Shown piece by piece: positions 9,456 to 20,330 of a DNA stretch of 64,000 nt. Every line of letters starts with the position of its first letter. The first letter of the stretch is position 1. Below the pieces are notes generated by a model. The model saw only the letters and a program-made list of their open reading frames with translations, ran no database searches and was not told the DNA's origin. Origin of the DNA: Coptis chinensis (Eukaryota; Streptophyta; Magnoliopsida; Ranunculales; Ranunculaceae). The DNA lies in the NCBI GenBank assembly GCA_015680905.1, contig CM027383.1, forward strand, positions 90,168,501-90,232,500. The letters run 5' to 3'. A program made the translations under genes and the position numbers.

Positions 9456-12260
9456 ATGAGTTGTGGTAGCTAGGTTCTAGGATTTTCGTTAAGTAATTTA
9501 TTCAAGTGTCATACATTTATATCTCAGAATCATTCCACTAAATCACGTGCAGGTCAATTACCTTATTGCACTAAGCCACAATATTTACAAATATCTCAAT
9601 TATATTTCATAGTCACTTTCATTCTTTCACGTGCCAATATATTATTGCACTAAGCCACAATCCCGTGGGCTAATGTTCACCAATACTATACTACCTCATA
9701 GTAGCATCTCACATATATAATAATGGAGCGTTTATATAAATCTATGTCTCCAAAACTATTGCATTCAATATATATATCCCACATATTACATAGTGTCACA
9801 ATTGTTTCAAACGTATCGCATACATTTTTATAGCGTTTTAGGAATATTATATCTCTTAAAGTTTCTATCTCGTCACGTGTCAAAATATACACAGCATCAA
9901 CGTCAAATCTTTCTTAGATACTGACAACCAAATTTATACAAGCTTCCACAGCATTTTAGCATTTGATTTGTCCATACAATTTACTATATAAAAACGTAAC
10001 ACAATTAAACAGTCAACAGTCCACAATCAAAGCCCAATATATATATGCTTTACACACTACTCACGTCAAATCTTAATTAGATAATGACAAACAACGTTAT
10101 ATAATTTTCGACAATATTTTATTACTATATTTGTCCATATTCTTAAATATGAGAAAAACTGGAAAAAGTCAACATTCCACAGTCAACGGTCAATGGTCAA
10201 AGTCAACGGTCAATGGTCAACGGTCAAACTGTCGTTTCCATGTTCGACAGGTTCAGGGTCATAACCATGGTTCATGGCTAAGGTCAATGTGCATGGCTCA
10301 TGGGCTCCTGACTAAGAAAGCGGTTCAGACCTAACTAGCCGAGCCCAAACCCCAAACCTTAGAACCCAAAAGTCTAAATGTTGAAAGACCCATTTGGATC
10401 TCTATTTTAAGTCCTAAGGACTGGCCCCAAACAATATTAGAAATTTGGCCCCAAACACTTAAACTGAACTGGCCCAAAACACAATTGGATTCGGCCCAAA
10501 AAATTGAACTGAAACCGGCCTAACCAACTTAGACTAAACTGGCCCAAACTAAACCAAATAAAATCGGGCCCAACAACTAAAATAGAATCGGGCCTAAACA
10601 AAACCGACCCACTTGGTCCCGACCCAAGCCCAAGCCCAAGTCGTCATCTCCCTCAGCTGCTCCAGCACCATCAGCCTCCACCAGTAGCCACCACCGGGTT
10701 CTCCTCCTCCTCCACTCATTCCCCATCGATTTTGATCCTTGGAAAACCACCCACAACTTTAACTCCTCCCAACACTGATTTTGGCAATGGTCGAGATCAC
10801 TCTCCAACAGATCTCGACCGGCTGTTCGAGCTCCCCACAGCCCTCATCCGACAGCCCTCATCCCTTCCATCAAACCTCAACCACCAAACATCATCCCCAA
10901 TCTCCAATTAAACCCAAAAACAGCCCAACCACCGGCACCATTAACGCCTCCAAGCTTTGGCTACCCCTTTCCAGCCCACAACCACCAGCATTTCCATCAT
11001 ACCTCAACAACCAACCATACCACAACAAAAAAAGAAAGTTCACACAAGCCAATATGATTTCGCTCATACATTGCAGGCGACGCCATTAGCGCCTGTTCAA
11101 AGCTTGAACAGATCTTCAACAGGCGATTCTAAACCCACATCAAAACAAATCAACATAATCTAAGGGCAGTACGATTCATGGGCTAGCGCCTCCATGAACG
11201 CCTGTTCATAGCTTCCACAGTTCAAAATAAAATCGCCCCCACCACAGTATTACCGATCGACAGTTCCATTTCAATATCTGATTTCCACTAGAGTTTTAAC
11301 AACCCAACGAACACGACGCCAAAACAAGATAATGAGTAGTATAAAAAACAGAAACCTATACACCGATACATGAAAACTATAACTTTGGTGAAATAGCAAA
11401 AATAGCTACTCACCTTTATTAACAGCTCGACGAATTCCTCCGAGTCCGAGTCGTCGCGCTCCACCCTCCAGCAAACGAGTTTCTAGCTCTGCCTCTATTT
11501 TTATTATTATTTTTTTTCTAAAACCCTATTCTCTAGAACAATGTGATTATATACTTGGGTTTGAAACCCAAGCCCAACACAGACTCGGGCCCAGAAATCA
11601 GGCCCACATGTCCCAAATCCAATCCAGCGAATTTTAAATAAATAAATAAATAAATAAATATGTATTTTAAATACGGGCGTTACAGTATTGATGTGTGATT
11701 GTTCTGCTGCTTCGTAGGTACTATCTGGGTATCAGAAGTTGAAGGAGCTGGTCGTGATCGTTGAGGCTGAAAAGAGCAAACGAGAAAAGATGAGAGAAAA
11801 ACTGGAGAATGTTCATATAGTTCAAGTCTCGCTCCAAGCTAGTTATGATGAACTGAAGAAGCAACACGTTCAGGTCGCTTTGGAGAAAAACATCTTGGCT
11901 GGGGCGTTGGAGGAAGCGAATGACGAAGTGGCATTGTACACGGGGTACGTGGAGAAGGCTACAGCTGCGGCCAAGACGACAAAGGATGTCTATGAGGCTC
12001 TATTCGGAGAGGCAACCGAGCTGGCCAAAGACTATAATGAGCTGGAATAGAAGTATCTGGCTTTACAGGAGGAACCAAAATGTGGGGCTCGAGATGAAAC
12101 AGTGTTAGACGCACCTGGAGATGTTAGTACTGTTCTTCTTGTATTTGAAGGTTTTGTTCTTGTGCATGAAGTTGCCTCGGATCTAGCTGTGGATGTATCC
12201 GCTGCCTCCAATGAAGAACTGGACCCTCTTGTTACTGAAGCTCTTACCAATGTATCTTAG

Positions 12261-12960
12261 AGTTGTTTCTCTTGAGAGATGTGAGTTATTTCCATCTTTG
12301 ATGATGATACAATAGAGTTGGTTTCTATTGAATTGGCATATGCCAGATACATTAAGAGCTGATAACCTGGGGCAACCTAGCTAGGCAGTTCACCTTTATT
12401 ATTTGCTTCAAGTTTGGTACTTGGACGAACTGGTTTCCCATATTGTTCTGGGCAGTTTGCTTTTGTTATTGTTGTGTTCTAATCGAGCTGGTTTCCTGGG
12501 ATGTCCCTGGCAGCTTGATTAGATTATGAACCGGTTTCCTGAGTTTGTTCAGGTGGTTCATATTTTGCACTTATGAAATGCCTGCTTAATTTGAAGTATT
12601 AGCTTACTTTTGTCTGAGTGCTTGTTGCATGTTGTTTTGACATCTCAGTAGGAATTTGACCTATAGATGTATGTCCTGCTGTCTAGGAAGACTTAGGGCG
12701 CCAGGAAGCATTTGAGCTCGATTGAGCGTCCTGCTTAAGAGAACGTTTTGACTCTAAAGAGCGTTCTGCACTAAGTTGACCGTAGAGTTGTAGGTTTTCA
12801 ACTAGTGAGAAGTGTTGGAGCTATGAAGCCTGTGAGCTCGAGTGAGCATTTGACTGTAGAGAGTGTTTTAGCTCTAGCGAGCTTTTGTTTGGGCGGTGCA
12901 TTGATGAAACAAAAACTATGTGTATAATGTTAAGAATAGGAACTTATGCAAATGGAATCT
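12261..12960. other. Non-coding hairpin-rich spacer between antisense ORF and integrase
   Basis: The spacer lies between two converging coding regions, the antisense ORF (stop at 12260) and the integrase (C-terminal end near 12960). No ORF is supported. It contains four bulged hairpins at 12356-12559 and, further right, recurring TTTGA-CTC-GAG motifs at 12711-12884. Its place in the element corresponds to the pol-to-3'-LTR spacer, where Tat-clade elements are known to accumulate tandem repeats. Confidence 0.7.
12356..12559. repeat. Array of four bulged hairpins with a shared architecture
   Basis: Each unit has a 6-bp outer stem, a 4-nt bulge on the 5' side only, a 4-6-bp inner stem, a loop, and no 3' bulge. 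Unit 1 (12356-12391): GAGCTG/CAGTTC, bulge ATAA, CCTGG/CTAGG. Unit 2 (12427-12458): GAACTG/CAGTTT, bulge GTTT, CCCA/TGGG. Unit 3 (12485-12516): GAGCTG/CAGCTT, bulge GTTT, CCTGGG/CCCTGG with one mismatch. Unit 4 (12528-12559): GAACCG/TGGTTC, bulge GTTT, CCTGA/TCAGG. Pairing is kept while bases change between units. Confidence 0.7.
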
Positions 12961-13998
12961 TTTATTGATAAAATTTCTTTAACAAGAAAGTATTCCAAGG
13001 ACGTCGTAATGTCTGTCCGTCTTGGGTTTTGATATAATATGCTCCATTGCCAACGACTCATTCCACTATGTAAGGGCCTTCCCATGTTGGTGCCAGTTTT
13101 GAGTCATCTTTAGTCTTTTTCAAGACTATGTCGCCAAGTTGGAAACTTCGAGGGTTTACTCGCTTGTTGTATGTTTTCCTTAGAGTTTGGTGGTATGATG
13201 CCACTCGAATGGCTGCTAGGTCGCATCGTTCTTCAAGTAAGTCGACCTCTCGAGCAAGAATGGAATCGTTCTAACCAAATTTGACGATCTCAGATCGAGT
13301 TGTCGTAATTTTTAGCTCAGTAGAAATGACGGCCTCATTACCGTAGCATAGTGAGAACGGTGACTCGCCTATACTAGAACGAGTTGTCATTCTATGAGCC
13401 CATAGAATGTTTTCTAGCTGTATTGGTCATTGGCTTTTGTTCTTTTCAATCTTCTTTTTCAAGTTCTCCAGAATTACTTTGTTACTAGCTTCTGCCTAAC
13501 CATTGCTTTGAGCGTACTGGGGAGTGGAGAACGCGTGAACGATCTTCCACTTAGCCAAGAATTCCATAATTATTTTTCTCTTGAACTGGGAGCCATTATT
13601 CATCACTAGTGTGTGAGGGAGGCCAAATCTGGTAATGATGTTGGTCTAAATGAAGTTTTTGACATTAGATTCCTTGACATGAGCCAAGGGGATCGTTTCC
13701 ACCCATTTAGTAAAGTAATATGTTGCAGCTAGGAAGAACCGAAAGCTTGTGCTTTTCTATGGAATGAATGGACTTATGATGTCCAAGCCCCACATGTGAA
13801 ATGGCCAAAGGCTGGCAATGTTGATGAGTTCATGAGTTGGCTGGATGATATTGTGGCTAAATATTTGGCACTTAATGCATTTGAGTACACACTTCTTAGC
13901 ATCGATCTGCATTCTTGGCCAGAAGTATCCTTGTGAACCAAAGAGCAACCTCCTGTGTGGTTTCCGCATTCTCCCTCATGGATCTCTGTGAAAATCAT
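12961..13998 (-). pseudogene. Tat-type integrase, broken
   Basis: The zinc-binding region (GYFWPRMQIDAKKCVLKCIKCQ, with its CxxC pair) lies at 13757-13969. The catalytic core continues leftwards in other frames: WGLDIISPF holds the first Asp, then comes TKWVETIPLA. The motif VMNNGSQF stands where a DNGSQF-type motif is expected, so the second catalytic Asp is Asn. A later AEASNKVI holds the Glu. A C-terminal stretch ends near 12960. Stops interrupt the core near 13755, 13648 and 13498. The family joins the cDNA ends to chromosomal DNA; this copy cannot. Confidence 0.85.
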
Positions 13999-14007
13999 CT
14001 GACCTTG

Positions 14008-14969
14008 TTATGGGCTTATGCACCTCAGATGGGGTCCTCCGGCAGACTTTCTAAATAGTTTGCCGTTTACTAGGTAGTAGCGACCTGACTGGTATTGAAC
14101 CTGTTTGGCCTTGGTGTGATCTGCTGGTGCTTTGCCTAGCTGGATATAATCTATGATAGGTTGCATCCATGTTTGACTCCTCTGAGTGTCGGAGAGTGGG
14201 CATAAGTCGCTGATTTCTAGGACATGCTCATTTTGGTAAGCAGGTTTATCAAGTATTTCAATAAGTAGTTTCCTAGGGTCATAGTTCGGTGTTTGGGTTG
14301 CGAGGTATGCCAAGCTGTCAGCATGGTGATTCTCTTCCGTATGAAATGGCAGTAATTGATTTACAACTTGAAGGTACTTAGAAAGGTTACCTTCATTGGT
14401 GGTATACTCATTTGCGACCTGGCAAACGACCAATTGTGAATCGCTGAAAACCTTGAGCTCCTGAACTTTGAGTTCTAATGTCATACGAAGTCCTATGATT
14501 AGGGCTTCGTACTTAGCTTCATTGTTGGAGGTCGTGAAATCAATGTGAACTGATTTTTCCACCATAGCACCATCTGGTGACACTATGACTACTCGAACTC
14601 CGCTGCCACCTGGATTGCTAGCTCCATCTACGACGAGTGACCATACCGATGCATTATGTTGTTTAGAGGTCGTGGTGTTGATCTCTGGTTCCCAGTTCAG
14701 GTCGTCCACTGGAAAATCTGCTAAGAAATCGATAACGACCTGACCCTTCTGTGAGGTTCTTGGAACTCAATGTGGTGTTCACCGAGTTCTTCTGCCCATA
14801 TTGCCATGCGAGTTGTTTTGTTGGCTTTAAGGAGGATCTTCTTTAGCGGGAGGTCGGTGAGCACTTTGATTGGATGTGCTTGGAAGTATGGCTTGAACTT
14901 TCTTACTGAGTAAAGTAATGCCAGTACTGCCTTTTCAATGTGGGAGTAGTTCTTCTCAGCTGGCAACAA
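14008..14969 (-). pseudogene. Tat-type RNase H, frame-broken
   Basis: The frame at 14721-14969 encodes the RT-linked region (EKNYSHIEKAVLALLYSVRKFKPYF), and the frame at 14008-14709 encodes a full RNase H domain. All four acidic residues are visible: VVDGASNPGGSG, NEAKYEALIIGL, FSDSQLVV and HHADSLAYLA. The domain is therefore intact in its catalytic residues, although the polyprotein is broken on both sides (near 14715 and 14005). The family degrades the RNA strand of the RNA-DNA hybrid. It is followed by integrase on the same strand. Confidence 0.9.
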
Positions 14970-15005
14970 TATCTTGCTTGTGAAGTAGATTGGTTTCTCT
15001 GCATT

Positions 15006-16667
15006 CTATTCCTCTTTGAAGAGGACTGAACTGATAGCGAAGTCAGACACAGCTAAGTATAGCCCCAGTGTTTCACAATCAATTGGTTTTGCCAACACAG
15101 GTGGTGTTGACAAGTAGTCCTTGAGAGTAGAGAATGGGGCATTGCTCGTTCCATGAAAACTGTTCACCTTTCTTGAGAATTTGCAGGAAAGGCCGGCATT
15201 CGGTTTAGAGCTGCCACCATTCCTGATAGTTTTTGTATATGCTTCTTTGTTTGTGGGTTGGGCATGTCCAATAACGCTCAAATCTGATCTTGGTTGGCTT
15301 CTATCCTACGTTGTGAGACCTGATACCCTAGAAATTTCCCAGAGGACTCTCCAAAGAGGCACTTCTCGGGTTTAAGTTTCATCTGAGTTCACTACAGTCT
15401 GGAGAACGCTTATGTGAGATGATCTAAGTGATCTCTAGCTTTCTTACTTTTGACGACCATGTCATCTATGTAGACTTCCATGGTGTCACCTAACATGTCT
15501 TGGAACATATCAATGGCAAGTCATTGGTAGGTCGCTCTAGCATTCTTGAGGCTGAATGGGAGGACGTTGTAACAGTAAATTCCTTGCTCTGTCACAAATA
15601 AGGTTTTCTCTTGGTCTTCTTCTGCCAGTGGGATTTGGTTGTAGCCACTGTAGGCATCCATGAATGACAATAGTTTGTGCCCACAGGTTTGGTCTACGAG
15701 TTGATCGATTCTTGGTAAGGGGAAACTATCCTTAGGAGTTTCTTGATTTAGGTTGGTAAAGTCCATGCAAAGGCAAACTGTGCCATTATTTTTTGGGACT
15801 GCTACTATATTAGCAACCCATTCAGGATAATCGACCTTCCTAATGAAGCCAACTTTTTTGAGATTTTCAATCTCTTCATTGATTGTTTTTTGAAATCTAA
15901 GGGATAACTTTCGAGGTCATTGGTGAATTGGTTTAACATTTGGGTTAACATTTAACTTATGGCATGCAACATTGGGATCAATTCCAGGCACATCGATGTA
16001 TGACCAAGCAAAAACATCTTTATTCAATGATAAAAAGCTTACAAGTTGTGTCTTGAGAGTAGGATCAAGGTTAGCTCGTACATAAACGAACTTGAGGTCC
16101 TCTTCAATTCTTAGGTTGACCTTTTCCTTCAATTCGGGCTGAGCAGCCGCCTCAGTGGGTTGAGCGACCTCTGGGGTCTTGGTCTCTTGAGGTGGCTCCT
16201 TAACCTGAAGGGGTGGGGCGACCTTTGGGGTCTTGGCTTCCGGAGGAACGTATTTGACCAAACCTCTAGTGTTTTCCTTTTGCAGATCGTTTCCAAGGGT
16301 CTTGGTCAGGGTCTTGACCTTAGAGATGAAGTATTCTTCCAGCTTGGTTTTGGCGATCTATCCCTTGTTTTTTAGTAAAGCCCTAGTAGGCTTGTTAACT
16401 AAGAGGATTTGGTTGCAGTTGTGAGCATCGAGTTGGTTTCTTCTGAGCTCTATCAATGCCTCTGGAGCCAGGGAAGCGTAAAACCTGATGGAGTGTTGAT
16501 AGCACTGCTTGCATCTTGTGGATCTAACGGTGCCCTAAAATAGCAGTATAGGACGAGTTGACATACAGAACGCTGAAGCGTGTGTTGATGCTGACTTTGT
16601 CTTCATGTGACCCAACTAAGACGGGAAGGATAATGTCACCAATTGGGTCATCTCGAGATCCATTGAA
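15006..16667 (-). pseudogene. Tat-type reverse transcriptase with upstream linker, broken
   Basis: From right to left: remains of the protease C-terminal side next to the hAT insertion (the frame reads PIGDIILPVLVGS and later TAILGH before a stop), a Pro/Glu/Lys-rich linker (15917-16261), the RT N-terminus (NKDVFAWSYIDVPGIDP), the core (FMDAYSGYNQIPLAEEDQEKT and LPFSLKNARATYQ, 15521-15766), the YIDD active site at about 15455-15466 and the thumb (GMVAALNR region). The catalytic Asp residues are intact, but several nonsense codons break the frame near 15526, 15412 and 15285. The hAT insertion at 16668 separates it from the rest of the protease. Confidence 0.9.
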
Positions 16668-19600
16668 TAGGGCTGGCAATGGGTTGGATCGGTCCGGATA
16701 TTTGAAAATCTAGAACCGTTACACTTTTCAACAGTGTAGATCCAGAACCGTACCAAACCCAAATGAAAATTTGAAATTGAGAACCAGAACCGGACTGAAT
16801 TTTTTTTCTTGATTTCGGACCCGTTCCGTTCGGAACCAATAACCTTAATTTGGACCGGGTCTTTTGTACATCCATCTTCTAATTGCTTTCTAGCATAGAT
16901 TAATCTCTATTGATCAGGCGGAATACCTTCTTTGTATAAATATAAACAATGCACAGAAATAAAAAAGGCAACGCATAAATAAAAGAAGAAAATTTCCATT
17001 ACTCAATGAAAAACCAATATAAAAACTTACAATCTTGCACTCTACACCCACTATTGTTTATTAAAAAAACACTCTTGTTTATTGAAATAATAATAATAAA
17101 TAATGTGCTGGGAATTGCATATATCCCTTATTAACTTGTTCCTGCTCACAAAAAAAAAACTTGATGTTCCTATAATCAGCAACTTCCAAACCATCCTCTA
17201 GTCCAAACCCCACCAACATAGTTAATCAAAGCTACCGTTTCGTTGTCGACATCCATGTGTGTTATTTGAACAGTGGAAGAACCTACTTTATCAAGTAAAA
17301 AACCAACTTGAGAAAATTGATATCATATATAATTTGACATACTAAACTTTTGAAATTGATACATACCTCTAGTACCCGAATTCAACCAATTTTGTGCACA
17401 AATAAGAGCTTGCAATGTATCTGGAGTCAAGCAAGAACGGTACTCGTTGAGCACCCTGCCACTAGTGCTAAAAGCTGATTCAGATGGGACTGATGAAACA
17501 GGAATTGTAAGAACATCACGTGCTAGCTTAGACAAAATAGGATACTTTGGACTATTAACCTTCCACCAATTCAGTATCTTGAACTCACTATTAGCAGGAA
17601 ATATGGGTTCGTCCAAATACTGCTCCAACTCAGATTTTTGTGGTGCACCATCATAACCTTCCTTATTATGGCACCATGTTTCAAACCTTTTGAGTTTGTC
17701 CTTACTAATCCCTGTCATTGCTTCACTTGAAGAGCTGCCATGGAAAACTTGAGTAATAGTGCTTGAGTTTGAACTGGACTTTGAAGCATACTCATTATAT
17801 AAGTCAAACAAAGTACCTCGTATTTGACTAACATAAACCTCATCGTCAGCTCCATATATGAGATTATAATAAAACTGAACAAACATCACTTTGAAGCGAG
17901 GATCCAAAACCACTGCAATAGCTAAAAGCAAACTACAAACAGACCAATACTTCTTAAATTTTTCATACATTTTCTCCGCCATCAGAATCACTAATACATC
18001 TTCATGATTTAGCCATTGAAGCAAGTTCACATGAATTTCACACACTTTAACAAAATACATATTTGCGGTGGGATAATCAGTGCCTGTATATCAAATAATT
18101 CATTACTAACTTGAAAGTTGAAACAACCAAGAGATAAAACTAAAACAAAAAAAAATCATGTAAAAGAAAAAAAAAATAGTCTAGTTAATAAGAATTAGTA
18201 GTTAGTGAACCATATACCTGAAAGAGTCTTTGTCGAATCATATAACACCTTCAAACATCCAGAAATCACCTTGGCCATTTCCCAATCTTCTTTTCTTGGG
18301 TTCGTTAAAAAGTCGGACTCCCGCTGTTCCAATCGACAGAATGCATCTTGATACAACAATGCACGTTTAAGCATTTTATAGGTCGAATTCCACCTGGTTG
18401 GAACATCTATGCAAATCTGTTTTGTTGTTGCTACCTTCATTTGGTCAACTACAGATTTCCATTTCAGTTTTCTTTGTGGTGTTCCCTTCACAAACTTGCA
18501 ACTCTCTCTAATCTTAGAGAGTGCAGACCCAATAACAGATAAACCATCTTTGACAATAAGATTAAGAATGTGAGTGGTACAACGTACATGTAAAAACTTT
18601 CCCCCAAGGACTAACAACTGATGACGATTAAGCATGGCTCTAATCTTGGTTAACATTGCATCATTATTAGATGCATTATCAACATTAATAGTGTTAACCT
18701 TTTTATCCACATTCCAATCTAGCAAGCATGCCATGACAACCCTTGATATCTCATCAGATGTGTGAGACTCTTCCATAAACACAAAACTCAAAATCTTTTT
18801 TTGCAAGTTCCAATTGTTATTTATGAAATGGTCAATCAAACAAAGATATGCATCTTGTGTTTCAGAAGTCCATAAATCAATAGTAAAATTGACTCTACCA
18901 GAAAAATCTTCAAGAAAATTGTAAAGCTTTTTCTTCTCTATATATTGTCAGAATATCACTCTTGATTGTGTTTCTTGTTACAAGTTTGAACAGTGGTTGA
19001 AGATTGTTTATGAAAATACAGAAAAATTCATGATCAACCATTGAAAATGGATACTCATGCTTTGTTATCATTCATGCTAGATCAAGTCGGCTTCAACTTT
19101 GATCAAACTTGAATGCTTCAATAGCATGAGTTCCATCATGGATATCCTTATTAGCAAAAAGTAGCGGCTGAATCACATCTTTGTTTTTCATTCTAGGACA
19201 TGACTTCAAGTGTTTTGCTATATGACTAGTACCATTTTCATTACATGCAGTAAACTCCTTCCTACAATGCTTACAAGTAGCAATGTCCTTACCTTCCGAT
19301 GATTTTTTCTTGTCAAAATCATGCCACACTTTTAACCTTAGCTTCCTTTTCACTCCAGATGGTGGAGATGAAGCTTCAGCAGGGGCGACATTCTCAACAT
19401 TGGGAATAGGATTACTCATAACTTCACTCACTGCACCAAACAAGTCAAAAGTAATATAAATTAGTATCTATCAATATGATCTAAAATAATAATTAAAAAT
19501 AATGTATCTAAAATATATGAAATCTAAGAGGCTTACATTAAGAAAACGTTGGATTGTTTGCTACTTTCTTGTGATGGTAGCAGTAAAGAATGAAGTATAT

Positions 19601-20048
19601 ATAGATGATTATAGAGAATTCACCTTGGAAAGATATCATTCTCCCTTTTGATTTTTTTAGAATATGCACTAGATAGTTAGGAATTAAAATCTTAATTGCA
19701 TAATTTGTGGTTTGAATGGGCATGATGGATGATTTGAAATCTAAATTTGTAAGGGAAGATTTTTCAATAGATAGAAACAATCTTTTTTATTATGTTAAAA
19801 AATAATACAAAATTGACGTTAAAGAAGGAAATGGGAATATACGGTAAGAATAATTTGAACCTCCTTTCAACCGGATCGGGTCTAAAATGGTTTGATCAAA
19901 ACTTAATCCAGAACCAATCCAATAAAAGTCCAGTTCTAATTTTCAAGCTCGGAACTGATCCAAAATGCTAATTACCTATCCCAGACCCACTTTTATTGGT
20001 TCGAACTGGATCGGGTATCGGTTCTTACCCGACCCATTGCCAGCCCTA
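16668..20048 (-). mobile_element. hAT-superfamily DNA transposon inserted in the Tat element
   Basis: The terminal inverted repeats are TAGGGCTGGCAATGGGT at 16668 and its reverse complement ending at 20048. The flanks are CCATTGAA (16660-16667) and CTGTTGAA (20049-20056), an 8-bp target duplication with two mismatches, which is the hAT length. The subterminal regions contain repeated GAACC- and GATCGGGT-type motifs. Length is 3381 bp. It carries a broken transposase on the minus strand. It splits the Tat protease and separates pol from gag. Confidence 0.92.
17323..19443 (-). pseudogene. hAT transposase, broken (BED finger to dimerisation domain)
   Basis: The N-terminal part (19093-19443) holds a BED zinc finger: VWHDFDKKK, CKHC and H-x4-H (HIAKHLKSC). 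The middle part (18195-18839, with an upstream part at 18840-19092 in other frames) encodes the catalytic-core region, including TIDLWTS, VDNASNND and HVRCTTHILNLIV. The C-terminal part (17323-18060) holds the hAT dimerisation motif (NWWKVNSPKYPILSKLARDVLTIP, then SSVPSESAFSTSGR). Two TGA codons follow FDQS and LDLA (about 19045-19070), and a frameshift lies near 18945. An intron may lie at about 18061-18190. It resembles plant BED-type RICESLEEPER-like transposases. Confidence 0.9.
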
Positions 20049-20330
20049 CTGTTGAAGCCATAGAGGGGGGCTATGGGATCTTTCATTACATATTTGGGCA
20101 GGTTCATCTCCTTGATAGTCTGATAGAACATAATATCGCATGAGCTGCCTGGGTCAATCAGAACGCGCTTTACTGTCCAATTGCTGATTTTGACATGGAC
20201 AACCAGAGCGTCATTATGCAGGAGGCACACCTTGTTTAGGTCGGCCTCAGTAAAGGTGATGTTTCTGGAGGTGCGACCAGTTGTACGTGGGGCAGGAGTC
20301 GCTTGTGAGGAGAACTGGTAAACTTATTAT
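20049..20330 (-). pseudogene. Tat-type aspartic protease, split by the hAT element
   Basis: The frame (NDALVVHVKISNWTVKRVLIDPGSSCDIMFYQTIKEM) carries the active-site DPGSS of Tat-clade proteases. The apparent ORF runs on into hAT sequence, so its last 25 or so residues are not protease. The missing C-terminal half lies on the far side of the transposon, at about 16480-16667. Confidence 0.85.

Larger units (their letters stand above)
8215..11684 (-). mobile_element. Solo LTR, 3470 bp, Tekay/Del-like
   Basis: The insert begins TGTCACACCCCAAATTTTG and ends GGGCGTTACA, with terminal TG/CA, and is flanked by a perfect 5-bp duplication GTATT (8210-8214 and 11685-11689). It has no internal coding domains, so it is a solo LTR and not an element. 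Long LTRs with TGTCACACCC or TGTAACGCCC ends are typical of Tekay/Del chromoviruses. The minus orientation is favoured by AGTATATAAT at about 11545-11555 followed by an AGGGTTTTAG leader, but this is not certain. It carries two tandem-repeat patches (8662-8840 and 9304-9455), a GTCAA-rich patch (10168-10230) and an AAAT microsatellite (11635-11660). Confidence 0.8.
8161..11717 (+). other. Intron of the antisense ORF, filled by a solo LTR
   Basis: The donor is TTG|GTAAGT at 8161 and the acceptor is TTCGTAG| ending at 11717. Removing the solo LTR and one copy of its 5-bp target duplication leaves an 82-nt intron, a normal plant size. The reading frame joins in phase 0 across it. The LTR insertion therefore need not have broken the gene directly. 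Confidence 0.6.
7216..12260 (+). pseudogene. Antisense coiled-coil ORF of the Tat element, spliced, broken
   Basis: Two coding blocks run opposite to pol. Block 1 (about 7216-8160) follows a splice acceptor (CTTGTCTTGCAG). It encodes a basic, low-complexity protein (KFTKLSRAEKQEKLPEVATYF and later a Ser/Lys/Gly-rich linker), with frame changes near 7500, 7735 and 7980, and ends GYCL before donor GTAAGT at 8161. Block 2 (11718-12260) starts after acceptor TTCGTAG in matching phase 0 and encodes a long helical, Lys/Glu/Ala-rich coiled coil (YQKLKELVVIVEAEKSKREK and on), with an in-frame stop at 12048-12050 and the natural stop at 12258-12260. This resembles the coiled-coil proteins annotated in plants as putative gypsy-type transposon proteins. 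Its function is unknown. Confidence 0.65.
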
